This document shows positions 32,024-44,640 of a stretch of 64,000 nt of DNA, in pieces. The notes beneath the pieces are model-generated. The model was not told the origin of the DNA, did not search any database, and saw only the letters and a program-made list of their open reading frames with translations. Position 1 is the stretch's first letter, and every line of letters begins with the position of its first letter. Source of the DNA: Rhineura floridana (taxonomy: Eukaryota; Chordata; Lepidosauria; Squamata; Rhineuridae). The stretch lies in the NCBI RefSeq assembly GCF_030035675.1, contig NC_084489.1:20733501-20797500 (forward strand), given 5' to 3'. A program made the translations under genes and the position numbers.

Positions 32024-33780
32024 GGACCATCAAAGAGGCGTCAAACAAGATGGCCATTTAAATCCTCAGCTCTGACCTAGGCCCTTCAAAAAACCCTCAT
32101 TAGAGGCATTTTATGATTATAAACTCAAACTTCTGACCCAGCAGCAAGAACAAGGTATGTCTGTGAGTCTGCAGAAGCTAAAAACTGCAGACCTCCACTT
32201 TTTTTAGACTTATAGATTGGAAACAGAGTACAGCCCTCTGGATGGCAAAATGGCATCCTCTCCACCCACAACAACAGAGACTCTGACCAGGACACACACT
32301 GACCTAACGGTGGATCTAAAAGCTGAATTTGTGGCACAGTCGGAAGCTCTAAAAGCAATGCCGACAGAGACATGGAAAGAACTGATGGTCCTACTCGAGA
32401 ATAAGGTCTCTGAAATAGGGAAGAAAATAGAGGCAGGAGCAGACACGGCTTCCGTGGCTTTAGACCTAGGAACAGCAATTGCTAAAATAATACCAAGGGC
32501 TACGTAAGGAACATGCTAATGAAAGATCGCCTGGAAGAATTGGAAAACATCTTTGAGATGATTTAGAGAAGGTGCGGAAGTGGAGGATCTGGCAGGATTC
32601 ATAGTCTCCTGACTACAATCTCTGCTCCCCAGTCTAAAGTTAGAAAGAACTGACTTGGAATGTATCCACTGCACGCTGGGAACCAGGTTTTGAGATGGAG
32701 CACCCCCTAGGGATATTAGTATCAATTTCGCCCACTTCACCAGAAAAGAGAAGATATGGAAAGGCTTATGCATGCTACAATAGGTATAAGAGAAATCGGT
32801 AGTGGTCCTGCAAGATCTCTCGGCTCATTGAGCTCATAAAAATAACAAACCATGCACCACTAGAGGCAATCTTTGATCAAATCAAAGGAGACCCTACTTC
32901 ATTTAGTTGGTCCTTTAGCCCAATGCTGGTAACTGACAGAATTGGAGATTGCCTTCAAGATGTCCTTACACATTTAAAAAATAAGGATGAGAGCATATCA
33001 CACGGTCTGTTATGGGAAGCTATGAAGGCAGTGATTTGAGGACAGTGTATAAAGGAAGGTTGTGAAGGAAGAGAATAAGGAAGGAATCCAAAAAATTGAG
33101 GCACTGCTACTTACCTATAAGCAAACAGGCTCAAATAGGGTATATAAAGAATTAGAATCCAAAAGGCAAACACTGGAGTTGCTTGAAATAAATATAACTA
33201 TGGCTAGCCGTATAGCTAAAACATAAGTTCTGTGAATTTGGTAGGAAGAACTCAAGAGTTCTGGCAAACAAATTGAGAAAGAAAAGAAACAAGGCCAGGG
33301 TGACATGCTTACGGAAGGATGGAGGAGGAATGGTATTTGATACATCCTCAATATGTCAAGAATTTGCAGACTTTTACAGTCAGTTATATCAAACCACTGG
33401 GCCCCTTGAGAGATGATATATGTCAATTCTTGAGTTCCTCTCTGATCCCCTGTTTGCAGACAGATGACGCACAATACCTCAGTATGCCAATAACAATGGA
33501 GGAGATTGGAGAGGCAATAAAGAATCTTAAGACTAATAAATCTCCAGGGCCAGATGGCTTTACAGCAAGTTTCTACAAACAATTCAAAGAAACCCTCATC
33601 CCAGTCCTAGCTGGCCTATACAATGATGTTATGAATGGTGGGCAATTACCAGAAACATGGTGCCAGTCAAGAATAGTGGTATTGCCCAAACCATTTAAGA
33701 ACCCCACCAAATTGGAATCATACAGGCCCATCTCCCTTCTAAACCTAGTTTATAAAATTTTCATGGCCATCTTGGTTAAA

Positions 33781-34222
33781 CCTATACGGTTTCGGCCCAG
33801 TTTATCTGAAGGAGCGCCTCCAGCATCACCAATTATGCCGCCTGACGAGATCAGCCACACAAGACCTCTTCTCGGTCCCGCCAGTCAAAACAGCTAGGCT
33901 GGTGCGGACCAGAGAGAGGGCATTTTCGATTGTGGCCCCCACCCTCTGGAATTCCCTTCCTTTTGACCTTTGACATGCCCCCTCCCTGATGGGTTTCCGT
34001 CAGACCTTGAAGACCTGGCTATTCAGGCAGGCCTACAGGGTTTTTGGGGTGGATTAGTTTTAAGATGTTATTAATTGGAAGGCTGGTTTTAAATTAATTA
34101 TTGAATGTTTTGATTGATATATTGTATCTATTGTGTTATTGTACGTCGCCTAGAGTGGCCGTTAATTCGGCCAGATAGGCGACTCACAAATAAAATTTTA
34201 TTTATTATTATTATTATTATTA
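33781..34222 (+). mobile_element. L2-type LINE 3' end inserted in the L1 RT domain
   Basis: It interrupts L1 between MAILV and NRLKIIVHKLI. It reads in shifted frames RERAFSIVAPTLWNSLPF, the L2/CR1 ORF2 C-terminus, then the 3' UTR cgcctagagtggccgttaat and an (att)n tail at 34197-34222. It is severely 5'-truncated. Confidence 0.8.
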
Positions 34223-34531
34223 ATAGACTCAAAATAATTGTTCATAAACTTATACATATAGATCAGTTTTGTCCCCTGTTGCCAAATCTTGGATCCAATT
34301 AGGAAACTCATCAATATAATTAATTTATCTAAAATTAAAAAGATACCCCTGGCAATCCTATCTCTGGACATATTCAAAGCCTTTGATTGTTTGGAATGTC
34401 ATTTCCTTCTCCAAGTATTACAGAATAAGAAATTCAACCCTAAATTTATAGCAGTTTTAAGCCAAATATATAAAAAAGCAACAGTCAGGGTTAATTATTT
34501 AGATTCAAAATTAATAGAATTGCGATGGGGA

Positions 34532-34701
34532 ACAAAATAAGGTTGCCCTCTGTCCCCTTTGTTGTTTGTAATAGCTTTAGAAACCCTAGCTTGCAAGATC
34601 AGGGCCCACCCAGAGTACAAAATAAGGTTGCCCTCTGTCCCCTTTGTTGTTTGTAATCGCTTTAGAACCCCTAGCTTGCAAGATCAGGGCCCACCCAGAG
34701 A
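34532..34701 (+). repeat. 85-bp tandem duplication inside the L1 RT
   Basis: The unit at 34532-34616 (aacaaaataaggttgccctc ... agggcccacccagag) is repeated at 34617-34701 with very few differences. 85 is not a multiple of three, so it breaks the frame and must be a late event. Confidence 0.85.
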
Positions 34702-35391
34702 TTACAGGAGTACAAATATACGGGGCTGAATATAGGCTAAGACTATATGCGGATGGTATGGTCATAACCACATCCAAACCCATGGTATCCACAGATCACC
34801 TCCTCCAGGAATTGGCCACTTTTGAGAGGGTGGCGCGTGTTAATTTTAGCAAATCACAACTACTGTGCTTTAACATCCGGCCTCCCATTCAGACACAGCT
34901 ATCTAGGGCATTGATCATCCCAATTAGTCAGAATGGATTCTGCTACCTGGGAGTACAAATCTCCAAAAATCTTAATAAACTGTATAAAGCCAACTATGGG
35001 AGAATTTGGAGCACTATAAACAAAGAGGTGAATAGACGGAAAAAACAATCTCAGTATAATGGATCAGTTGATTGCCATAACGACAATGGCGGTCCCAAAA
35101 CGTTTATTTCTGTTTCAAACCCTGCCGATGTGGATCCCAGAACTGCAACTATCACGCTAGCAAAGACAATTAAATAGTTTATTTTTTGCACCAAAGCTCT
35201 AAGGATCCGTCAATCCCTGTTATATTCTTCACAACAGCAAGGGGGGTGGGGAATACCCAAACTGGAGTTTTGCTACACTGCCAGTCAATTGGCTCACCTC
35301 ATTTCCTTTATGGAAAGAGATCCCCTAAAAAGCTGGGTGTCCATAGAATCAGTAGAAGTGGAAGGTACTCTTATTAATGTACATCCCTGAA

Positions 35392-35507
35392 AAAAATGAA
35401 ATGAACTGCCTTCATGTCGATTCCAACTTATGGAGACCCTATGAATAGGGTTTTCATGGTAAGTGGTATTTAGAGGTGGTTTACCATCGCCTTCCTTTGA
35501 GGTTGGA
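35392..35507 (-). mobile_element. Sauria SINE 3' fragment inside the L1
   Basis: aactgccttcatgtcgattc then accctatgaatagggttttc and ggtggtttaccatcgccttc match the 3' half of the Sauria SINEs at 42822-43036 and elsewhere. The tRNA head is missing. Confidence 0.75.
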
Positions 35508-37120
35508 AGCATAAATTCTGTTCCCTGGGGTGGATTAAAAAACCCTTTACCTTAGCTATGTTTAAAGCCTGAAAAATATGAGCAGGCATTCTGGCTGCAG
35601 CACTTTCACCAGCAATCCCCATTGCCTATCATCCCCTCCTACTCGGAAAATATATCCTGGAGGAGGCGGAGATTTGGAAATGCAAAGGCCTATACCGACT
35701 GTGATTTTTACAAATTAATAGATTGATAACACAAGAGGACATGAGGGCTGATTGGTCCCACTAACGAAGTGGCAGACAGATGAAGCCGCTTCCAGGCAAT
35801 TAACCGGGTTTGAAAGGGCAATGATGCACTAGAATGGGGCAACAAAAGGGATGGTGTCCACCATATATGGGTGGCTGCAGGATTCAGGAACTAATCTTAC
35901 AGCCACCTTAAAAATGCTGTGAGAAAATGCCCTACAAATAGAAACAGAACCGGAGGACTGGGACTCAATGTGGTCAAAACCCCCATACAAATCCATCTCA
36001 GCAGGGATTAGGGAACAATGCTTAAAACTTATTCCCAAATGGTGCCTCACTCCAAGGAGACTTTCACTCATAAATCCCCAGATTTCCCCACTCTGATGGA
36101 GAGGATGTGGAGCAATTGGGACACGGGAACATGTGGTGGTCCTGCCCTCAAATGCAAGAGTTCTGGACAAAGGTCTTTCAGGAGGCCAGCACAATCACAA
36201 GCCAGTGGGTTCACCCATCAGCACAAATGGCCCTCAGTGGACTGTTCATAGATTCAGACTTAGATATGAATCATAAAGAGTGCTTGAAGCATATTTTCTC
36301 TGCAGCTAGGTCAGTGATTGCCTGGAACTGGAAAGAGTTTGGAATTGCCACCTTAGATTCTTGGTACCAGAGGATCTGGCAGTTGGCCTTACTAGAGAAA
36401 CTTACACAGAAGATAAAAGAAGCAAGAGATAAGAAGAAAAAAGACACTTTCCTTGCAGTTTGGAATAAATTTATTGATTATGCTAATGCAGCAGAGACAG
36501 ATTGTTCCTCTCCTGCACCATATACCTGTTCGTGGCTGTCACAGAGTGCTTGGGGTAGCGGAGACTTCTTCCTATAAAGAAAAAAGAACATTTGAAATAT
36601 CCTTAGAATGTGGATAGTCTGCCTTAAATAGTTATACTTACCTGGATTTGTGCTCTCACATCTTTTTTTGAAGTCAAAGATGGAATTATGACAAGCCATT
36701 TATAAAAACTGTCTGTTTTGATGAAGATTTCAAATGTAAATGAATTACTGTGAATGTCAATCCATGGGGGGGAGGGGAGGGAGGGGGTTAAGTAAAGGTT
36801 TTCTTTATGTATCATATGAAAAGCTTAATAAAAAGTTAAAGAGGGGGGAGAGGGACCATCAAAAATCTAGATATCTAGAAGAACTGGCAGCTTTCCCTCT
36901 ATGTAGGACTTTTCTACAGATTATGCCTTCTGCTATGTTGAGTGATAACCTGTCTCCCATAGGATTTGCATCTATAATTTGAAACAGGTGGAGAATGTGA
37001 TCCATTATGTCTTGAAATCTCCTTTGTATGATGGTTCAAGGGAAGATGGTTCTTGAGAATTTTTTTGTCTGATTCACCAACCTTTTCTGATCCAGAAATT
37101 ATCTGTTTTCGATTAGAAAA

Positions 37121-37235
37121 GGGGTGTGGAACCTTTGGTCCTCCAGATGTTGCTGAGCTAACTTGCAGCTGCTCCAGCAAGCATAGCCAATAGCCAGGGA
37201 TGATGGAAGTTGCAATTCAGCAACATCTGGAATAG
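37121..37235. repeat. Palindromic hAT-type MITE copy
   Basis: Arms ggaacctttggtcctccagatgtt start and cagcaacatctggaa end; interior tagccaggga tgatggaagt as in the other copies. Confidence 0.6.
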
Positions 37236-37826
37236 AAATAGGCTTTAGCTGGAAGGAAGCTCTGAATGAAAAGAAAAACCGTTAGAAGACGTCTGAGAGT
37301 TTTAAGAGGCTTTCCTCTCAGTTTAAATTTAGTTTAAATTAGTTTTTTATTGTATTGGGTAAACGTTTTTAATGTAATTATACTGTATTTTAACTTGTGT
37401 CATATGTATCCTTATTTTATTGTTTATATATTGCAAACTTTGTACTGGAGCTTTATTTTTAAGTTGTCATGGCTAATAGCTAGCAAATAAACTTGTTGAG
37501 GATGACCATAGATGTGTAGCGTGTAGGAGCTCAGATTCATGCATGAAATTCCCCTACCACTAAATGCATTTCAACAGTGTTCATCAGAGCAGTCAGATCT
37601 TTGAGTCAGGATGAGTGTTGCAAGAAAATCCTTCGTTCAGGTAAGTTTTGTAAAGCACCCAGAAGACTTGGTTGATGAGCAATATAAAAGTGTCACAAAT
37701 AAATAAATATTTATGTATTTATCCAGCCACCCCAATCCCCCAGAAATGGGCCATAAACAGTGTTGGATCATGTTGTATGGTACAGACTGCACTCTTTCTT
37801 ACATTAATATTATTAGCATAGGGCAG

Positions 37827-38357
37827 AGCAATCCAACTCATGGGGTACTGGCGGAGGAGGAGCCGGCAGGAAGCTCTGCAGCATCCATTTGCCATTTGGG
37901 AGCCACAGGGCCGGCGGAACGCCCGCTCAGCCGGGAGCTGCACACATTAATGCAGAAGAAAAAATGGCTTTCATAAATACCCCTACCGGTGAGTAAGCGC
38001 TCTCTCTAGATTTCCATGATATTTTCTTAGACTGACTTTTTTCTTGGTGTAACGTTGGCCCAGGTCAGGACCCGCCAGAGCGGTCCAAACAGGAGCCCCC
38101 TTGGCCCCTCCTCCAAGAAGACCCCAGAATGCCTCTTTTTTGGGCCTTCTGCCAGCTTCCGCCAGCACCCTTTTTGCTGGGCTGGGCTTCCCTGCAAGAC
38201 CCCCAGCTGAGCTTGGAGAGTCCCTGCTCTGCCATGGCTGACCCAGGGCAAGGGGCTTTGCCAGTGGAGCCTGGCAAAGCCGGGACCCCTCTGGCTCAGC
38301 TGGGGATCCGCCACATCCAACTCCCCTCAGCCTGGCATAAATACGAGTTGGATTGCT
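37827..38357. repeat. GC-rich element with 13-bp inverted ends, possible MITE
   Basis: agcaatccaactc at 37827-37839 and gagttggattgct at 38345-38357 are perfect inverted repeats around a 505-bp GC-rich interior. I see no target duplication and no coding sequence. The GC content is far above the neighbouring DNA. Confidence 0.45.
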
Positions 38358-39659
38358 CCCTTAGTTCAGATTCTATGTGAACCAAGACTTTTAGCATAGT
38401 GACATCAGTAATTAGGAACCCTGTTCTATGGAAATCAGACAGGCATCTACAATTCTGATATTTCATTGCCTGTTTTTTTAAAAAAATGTTTCACCAAGCA
38501 TTCTCGAAGAATTAATTTGATTCAATGTTGGTTATTTCTTCTGTATTTTATGATGCCTTAATTATTCTATTGTACACCACCATTATGTTTTTTAAACGAG
38601 ATGGCAGTTTATAAATATTCTTATAAATAAATAAAACAAAATAGCAGATTATTGCTCTGAATCCACCCTTAGCCTGCCAGCCATTGGGAAGGGAAAAATG
38701 GGAGTACAAGGCCTCTCATGGTGTAATCTGGCGTTCTTGGGTGCAATTGTGATAAGAATATAATGAATGTGTTTTAAAAAAGCATTTGTATTGACAAAGC
38801 CTTAACCCTCAGGCTACCGCAGGCATCTAGCATAGTCTTTTGATTTGCACTCATGCAGTTGAAGGAAAGACTTAAAATCTTTTTCTCCACTGATACTGAC
38901 CCAAAATCACCTTTCAGCCCTTATTCTGGCAGTGTGTTCTTGCATGAAAGACAAACTGGAAAGTCCAGTATGTGACAAATCCTGCCAGGCATACAAGATC
39001 ATAGCCTCTGAAGGAACTCAAGTATGTATTCACTCCAAGCGAAGTCATGGACTATAGGCTTGCAAGGGTCATCACCACTACTCAGTGAAGTTTCCATTGT
39101 TTATGTCTTTCTTCTTTGGTTGATTTGTTTTGTAAATACGTCCAGGACCTCATAACAGGCATTCATGAGTTAGAAAAGGCTTGTTTTTGAACTACACCCC
39201 AGAGAAAACTTCACTTTTCCATTTTGCCAATCTTAAATTTGGATCTGACAAGGTTTTTGTTAATGTATGTGTATATGAGAGAGAGAGAGAGAGTACAATC
39301 GTGTCTTTTTGCTACCATGGCAACCATTTTGTGCTGGCACCCACAACACGTTTAGCGCTGGGTCTCCCCTTCTCTGCATTGGTTTGCTATTTTTAAAAAC
39401 TCTGCATGAAAATTCATTTACATTTTCATGCACATAGGTTATTTTCATTAACATGCATTTCAAAGGACACCTCCATTTCAGTTCACATACTGGTTTGGAA
39501 AGTGCAAATCTGGCAGGTTTCTATTAGAATGCAAACTGAACAAATTTCTCCTGCATCCCTACTAGACACCAGATCCCCTTGAATCATGAAAGTGTTTAGC
39601 AGCCATAGTCCATATATTTTTAAAACTTTTCAGTTACAAGCCTTTAAAAAGGCTTCAGT

Positions 39660-39895
39660 GAGCTACAATTCTCAGAATGGTCTAACAGTGTTGCTCTTTC
39701 CAGAGAACTCTGACAACTGTAGCTCTATGAGGGGAATAGGGGTCACTTAACAACTCCCAGCACCCTTCACTAACTACACTTCCCAGGATTCTTTGGGAGA
39801 AGCCATGACTGGGAGGAAGGGTGGGATATAAATTTAATAAATAAATACAATGTGGAATAAATGGTTGGTGTGAATGTGGCCTTAAAATCACATTT
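39660..39895. repeat. MITE-like repeat, related to 28268-28740
   Basis: agctacaattctcagaatgg, ggggaataggggtcac and cttcccaggattctttggga match the other copy. A short L2-like tail (ggaagggtgggatataaatt) is embedded at about 39815-39850. Confidence 0.55.
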
Positions 39896-41029
39896 GCACA
39901 AGTAAAAAAAAATGCATGGCCCCAAAAACTCCCCAGCTGACAGTGCTAAAAAGGGCCATGAAGCAGCTGAGCTGATCAAAATGCAATTATATTCAATCTG
40001 TAGTTTTCATATTACTTATTTTGGAGTAGCTTTGTTGACTTCCAATAAAACATTTTGCCTGATTTTATGCACCTTTACTCTGAAATAAATTCTGCTGAGT
40101 TTAATGGGGCTTATTCTCAAATGAGCATAGATTGTGGTCTTCCAGTGACAGTACTCAAAGACTCAGGGTTTGAAAAGTGCAGCCCCTTGCTTTAATTCCG
40201 CTGAGTAACTTTTACCTATCTGCTGTGTCCACATACCTTAAAATAAATGTGTGTAACTATATACCTGGAAAGGGAACCTTTTTGTTTCTGAAGGACTGGC
40301 TTTGGAAATGCTAGTCTGGAGGGCTTACAAATAGCCACTTTGTGAAGTCATATACCAAAGGTGGAGAGGTATTTGATCAATACCTTTTCTTGTTCTTCTG
40401 CACAATTATGGTTTTCACATATGTATGAATAAACTGTTTACTCTCAGTCAATATTTATTTAGCAATCCACATTTTATGATTGCTGGGACACTATTTGCTC
40501 TAGGTGTTGTCTGGCTCAGAAGCAAAAGGTGGTGTCTGTTTGTACAATCTTTGTAGTGTAAAGAAGTAAATAGTCCTATATAACCAAAACACTCTAGGAT
40601 ACCTCAAGTCCAAATTGGTAATAAAACACTTTTTCATCAATAGTCCTTTGAAAAACCAAACTGAAATTAGCACCCAACAGCTTTTGTGTTCTTTCCACAC
40701 ACACACATTTCTTTAAAATATAAAATTGCAAATGCTGACATCTATGAATAGGATCGAGGCCTTTTTTTTAAACCAAATTTGTCCTAAAAACAACTGATCT
40801 GTTTGAATAAATTCCACATGTTATGTTATTTCTTTAAAATGTGGTTCCTATCATGATAGTGAACCAGGATAGGAAGTGTTTGGGGTTGTGTAGAGAGAGG
40901 GAGGTGCAAGTATTCAGTTAGTGTGCATTTTTAAGCAAACTGACCTGATTGTCACAAACTTGATAACATTGCAGTGCAGATATCCTGGTTTTGCTCTTCT
41001 CTGAATTTTGCAATACAATTCTCGGCCCA

Positions 41030-41085
41030 AAAATTATTATTATTATTATTAATAATAAGAAGAAGAAGAAGAAGAAGAAGAAGAC
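41030..41085. repeat. Compound (att)n / (aag)n microsatellite
   Basis: attattattattattatt followed by aataataagaagaagaagaag: a simple repeat, probably polymorphic. Confidence 0.9.
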
Positions 41086-41805
41086 GACTCCACATGACTA
41101 CACCCCTGGAGAGGACTGCCTGGCATCTGTAAATCACCTGCTTGGGATCTGCAGTAGCAATTTACTTTCGCTATTTTCCAACAAAACAAGACATGCAAGA
41201 ATCTTAGCCAAAAATATGACAAAGTGAAATGCCTAATTTAACAGGATTCATCAGGAATTGCAAGAAAATGTAACATCTCTGTGAAGGAAATTTCTCACAG
41301 GACCTCGTCACTTGGAAACATCCCATTTGGCATCTTTATTTCCGTCCACTGGTCTGGCTCCCAACATCCAGTTTTCTGGATTAATTATCTTCCAATTTGG
41401 CTGGATCTTCCTGGCTTTTGTTGTCTGATACTTGACTTGACATGAGTCCATGTGTCCTTGACTACACCCAGAGATTGGCTCAGCCTCTCCTACCTTGAAC
41501 ACACACACCCTTAAACATGCCAACATTTCATGGTTTGCCAGGATTGAACAGAGGAGAGGTGCAAAGAGCTGCTTTCTGAGAGCAACCACAGCAGTAAGTG
41601 TAAGTGCCTTTTTCCCCATTGATGGGGGGGGAGGGGATGCCTGCACCATTTTGTGGCCTTTATTTATTTATTTATTATTTGTTTTATATCCTGCCCTTCC
41701 TCCCGGCAGGTCTTTTAGAGATGCTCTTTTAGATATGGCAGCCATTTTGTGTTGTGTCACACCCCCACAGTAGCAATTTTAGGTGTTGCCACATCCCCAT
41801 GGCAG

Positions 41806-42438
41806 TGTCAGGCCCAGGATGTGACTCAGGAACCAGACCAACGGCTGTAGTTAATTCGTGTTTTATTAGGGTAATGTCCAAACAAAGACTGCGTTTTCTC
41901 ATGAAGCAATACAGGGATACAGGTCCTGCGGCATTGGGAGAAAGTTGACAGAGCAAGGGACTTCTTCCCGCCTGTTCTTTAAGAAGGGGCCAAACGGGCG
42001 CGCAATCTTTCGCTCCTCCTTAACTGCCCCTCAGGTACTGCCCGCCTTCCCCCCCTTCTCTCCTGTCTTTTCAGCTGTCTGCGTGTGCGCGGTGAGGGGG
42101 GAAGCATCACCCCCTCCTCTTCTGAAGTTTCCGATTCCAGGATGGGGGATAGGGGAGGGGCTGATGGTAAACTGCCTCCCCGCTTTTCGGCTGTGAGCAG
42201 CCCTCCCTCTTTCCCCTCTTGCTCTGAGCCTGAAAGAGGGGGAGGCGTGAGAATGTCCAGGGAGGGCTCAGGCTCCCCGTTGCTAAGCGACCTTATCACT
42301 GGCAGTTCCTCTGTTTCGTCTTTGCTCCAAAGGGGGGAAGTTCCTCCCCCTTCCCTCTGCCATCCATCCGAATACTCTTCTCCCAACTCTCCGGGATCCA
42401 GCTCCCCGGGATTGGGACCCCAGCTCTGCCTTCCGACA
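41806..42438 (-). mobile_element. Solo LTR of an LTR retroelement (family unassigned)
   Basis: A 633-bp GC-rich unit that begins tgtcaggccc and ends ttccgaca (TG...CA with inverted tips) lies between two perfect ggcag copies (41801-41805 and 42439-42443), the 5-bp duplication typical of LTR integrases. On the - strand a poly(A) signal (aataaa, near 41867) sits close to one end as expected for R/U5. No internal region is present, so this is a fossil left by recombination between two LTRs. The intact 5-bp repeats suggest it is not very old. Confidence 0.8.
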
Positions 42439-42821
42439 GGCAGCCATTTTATGACTGGTGCCCACATCACTTTCTCAAAAGTCTGAATTTGCCTATTAGC
42501 TCAAAACATTTGGTGACTCTTGGCCTAACTAGAGTGAAATGCATTTCAGATTATAAAAATTAGGAGATTGTTAAAACATACATTATTTGGACTTTTCTCT
42601 TTACAAACTGTCAGTCATTTAAAACAGTAGCTTGCTCCAGACTTCATGTTTTGCTGGTTTAGTAGCTTTTGAGTTTCACCCAAGATAAAGAAAGAAGATA
42701 AGAATTTAGGGTCAAAAGGAATCCATAAAGGTAGAAGTGTATATTAGATTTAAGGATGGGACAGAAGGCAAATAATGAGAACAGGAGATGCGTGGCTTGG
42801 AATGTTTTCTACCTAACTATG

Positions 42822-43036
42822 AAATGGACTGCCTTCAAGTCGATTCCGACTTATGGGCGACCCTATGAATAGGGTTTTCATGGGAAGCGGTATTCAGAGG
42901 TGGTTTACCATTGCCTTCCTCTGAGGCTGACAGGCAGTGACTGGCCCAAGGTCACCTAGGGAGCTTCATGGCTGTGTGGGGATTCAAACCCTGGCCTCCC
43001 AGGTCATAGTCCAACACTCTAACCGCTACACCACAT
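42822..43036 (-). mobile_element. Sauria-type SINE, full length
   Basis: On the - strand: tRNA head with B box (gggtttgaatcccc), body, and the tail aagtcgattccgacttatgg gcgaccctatgaatagg read in reverse. Both ends are present. Confidence 0.85.
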
Positions 43037-43869
43037 AACTATATATGATGTCAAAATACATGTGAGCATTTAATGTGTATGTTATTCCCTTAAAATATCA
43101 GCTGCAGGGAAGCCAAAGCAGCAGCGAAAGTGCAGTGCATATATGGAGGGCGGTTAACCCTTTCCCCTTGTGTTGCTGTCTTGCTAGAAATGGGGCCAGA
43201 AGGACTGCTTAATGTTGGCCAAACCTGCTGGCCAGGCTCTAGCCAGACACATCCTTTTGTAAGGGAAACTACAGGTGATGTGTCTCCCTAGAAACTAATA
43301 GTTACACCTGTTTGAATGTTCTCAGGGGAATGTGGGAGCTACATACCAGTGGTGGGTGGGACCAAAGCCCATAAGGCCAACACACACACAAAGACACAAT
43401 GATTTTTGCTGCTGTGCCTCACTGAGTGCTAAGAAAGAGGCTGCCCATTCTCTCCACAATGCAAAGAAACAAAGAAAGTGGCAGTGCAGGAAGGCAATTT
43501 CTTCTTGTACGGCCTGCTCACTGCAGAATGGGACAGGTGAGGGGGAAAGTGGAGTGCTGGAGCTTCAGTGCCTGCAGGAGCTGCATCAGACCTGATGAGT
43601 TGGAGATTCCCCAGACCTGGATTAGATATTTGTTTCTTGACACAGGATCATTCCGAAATGTCCTGAGTAGGAAAAATACACCAAACATCTAGATTACAGC
43701 ATCCTTAGCAAGGAGAGATGTATTGAAGACAGGCTGAAGTTTGAGTAACACTGAGAGAAACAGAGAGCTAACTTTAAGCCTAACGGCATTTTGTTGTGCT
43801 GGCCACCCCTAGCTATCTGATCTGGGAGTAATGGAATCTGGTGGTTGTGCCTTCATTTATGATCAATCT
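43037..43869. other. Intergenic DNA, no recognised element
   Basis: About 830 bp between a Sauria SINE and BovB copy 3. Short open frames on + show no family. A CA/CAAA-rich run sits near 43380. Confidence 0.45.
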
Positions 43870-44640
43870 ATTGTTGTTGTTATGTGCCTGCAAGTCGACT
43901 ACGACTTATGGCGACCCTATGAATCAGCAACCTCCAAGAGCATCTGTCATGAACCACCCTGCTCAGATCTTGTAAGTTCAGGTCTGTGGCTTCCTTTATG
44001 GAATCAATCCATCTCTTGTTTGGCCTTCCTCTTTTTCTACTCCCTTCTGTTTTTCCCAGCATTATGGTCTTTTATAGTGAATCATGTCTTCTCATGCTGC
44101 GTCCAAATATGATAACCTCAGTTTCATCATTTTAGCTTCTAGTGACAGTTCTGGTTTAATTCGTTCTAACACCCAATTATTTGTCTTTTTCACAGTCCAT
44201 GGTATGCGCAAAGCTCTCCTCCTGCACCACATTTCAAATGAGTTGATTTTTCTCTTATCCACTTTTTTCACTGTCCAATTTTCACATCCATACATAGAGA
44301 TTGGAAATACCATGGTCTGAATGCTCCTGGCTTTAGTGTTCAATGATACATCTTTGCATTTGAGGACCTTTTCTAGTTCTCTCATAGCTGCCCTCCCCAG
44401 TCCTAGCCTCCTTCTGATTTGTTGACTATTGTCTCCATTTTGGTTAATGACTGTGCCAAGGTATTGATACCTCATTGTCTACTGTAAAGTTACATAAATC
44501 TTCTGTTGTCATTACTTTAGTCTTTTTGACGTTCAGCTGTAGTCCTGCTTTTGTGCTTTCCTCTTGAACTTTCATCAGCATTCGTTTCAAATCATTACTC
44601 GTTTCTGCTAGTAGTATGGTATTGTCTGCATATCCTAAAC
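43870..44640 (-). mobile_element. BovB (RTE clade) LINE copy 3, short 3' fragment
   Basis: The 3' end carries KTEGSRKRGRPNKRWIDSIK and DRCSWRLLIHRVAISRSRL (the RTE C-terminus), then RRRLGLGRAAMRELEKVLKC and YADNTILLAETSNDLKRML. It is cut off just upstream of the YADD box (here YADN). A small deletion relative to copies 1 and 2 lies near 44467. Confidence 0.88.

Larger units (their letters stand above)
32035..36852 (+). mobile_element. L1-type LINE, nearly full length but endonuclease-deleted, with nested insertions
   Basis: Flanked by ggaccatcaaa at 32024-32034 and 36853-36863. Left to right: a short 5' leader (gaggcgtcaaacaagatggc), ORF1 with coiled coil (32217-32507: VSEIGKKIEAGADTASVAL), the RRM region in broken frame (SINFAHFTRKEKIW), then directly post-endonuclease ORF2 near 32880-33000 (the APE domain is missing). 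RT follows: MPITMEEIGEAIKNLKTNKS PGPDGF, VVLPKPFKNPTKLESYRPIS and, after a nested L2, LSLDIFKAFDCLE, GCPLSPL and RLYADGMVITTS. The catalytic YADD box reads YADG. The C-terminal region has the WW-C-P...FW motif (NMWWSCPQMQEFW). It ends in aataaaaagttaaag. Many stops; inactive. Confidence 0.85.
36864..41800. other. Intergenic DNA between the L1 and the solo LTR
   Basis: It contains a palindromic MITE (37121-37235), a GC-rich block with inverted ends (37827-38357), an L2 tail (about 38565-38640), a second MITE-type repeat (about 39660-39895), an (att)n(aag)n microsatellite (41030-41085) and another L2 tail (about 41660-41712). No host exon recognised. Confidence 0.55.

Noticed and set aside
32125-32478. 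117-codon - strand frame
   Set aside because: Antisense of L1 ORF1.
37953-37987. Possible exon border (gtgagt after an open frame)
   Set aside because: No acceptor, no homology, and it sits inside the GC-rich inverted-end block.
41979-42470. 163-codon proline- and arginine-rich frame on the - strand
   Set aside because: It lies almost wholly inside the solo LTR, runs past its end, and has no recognisable domain; GC-rich DNA gives long frames by chance.
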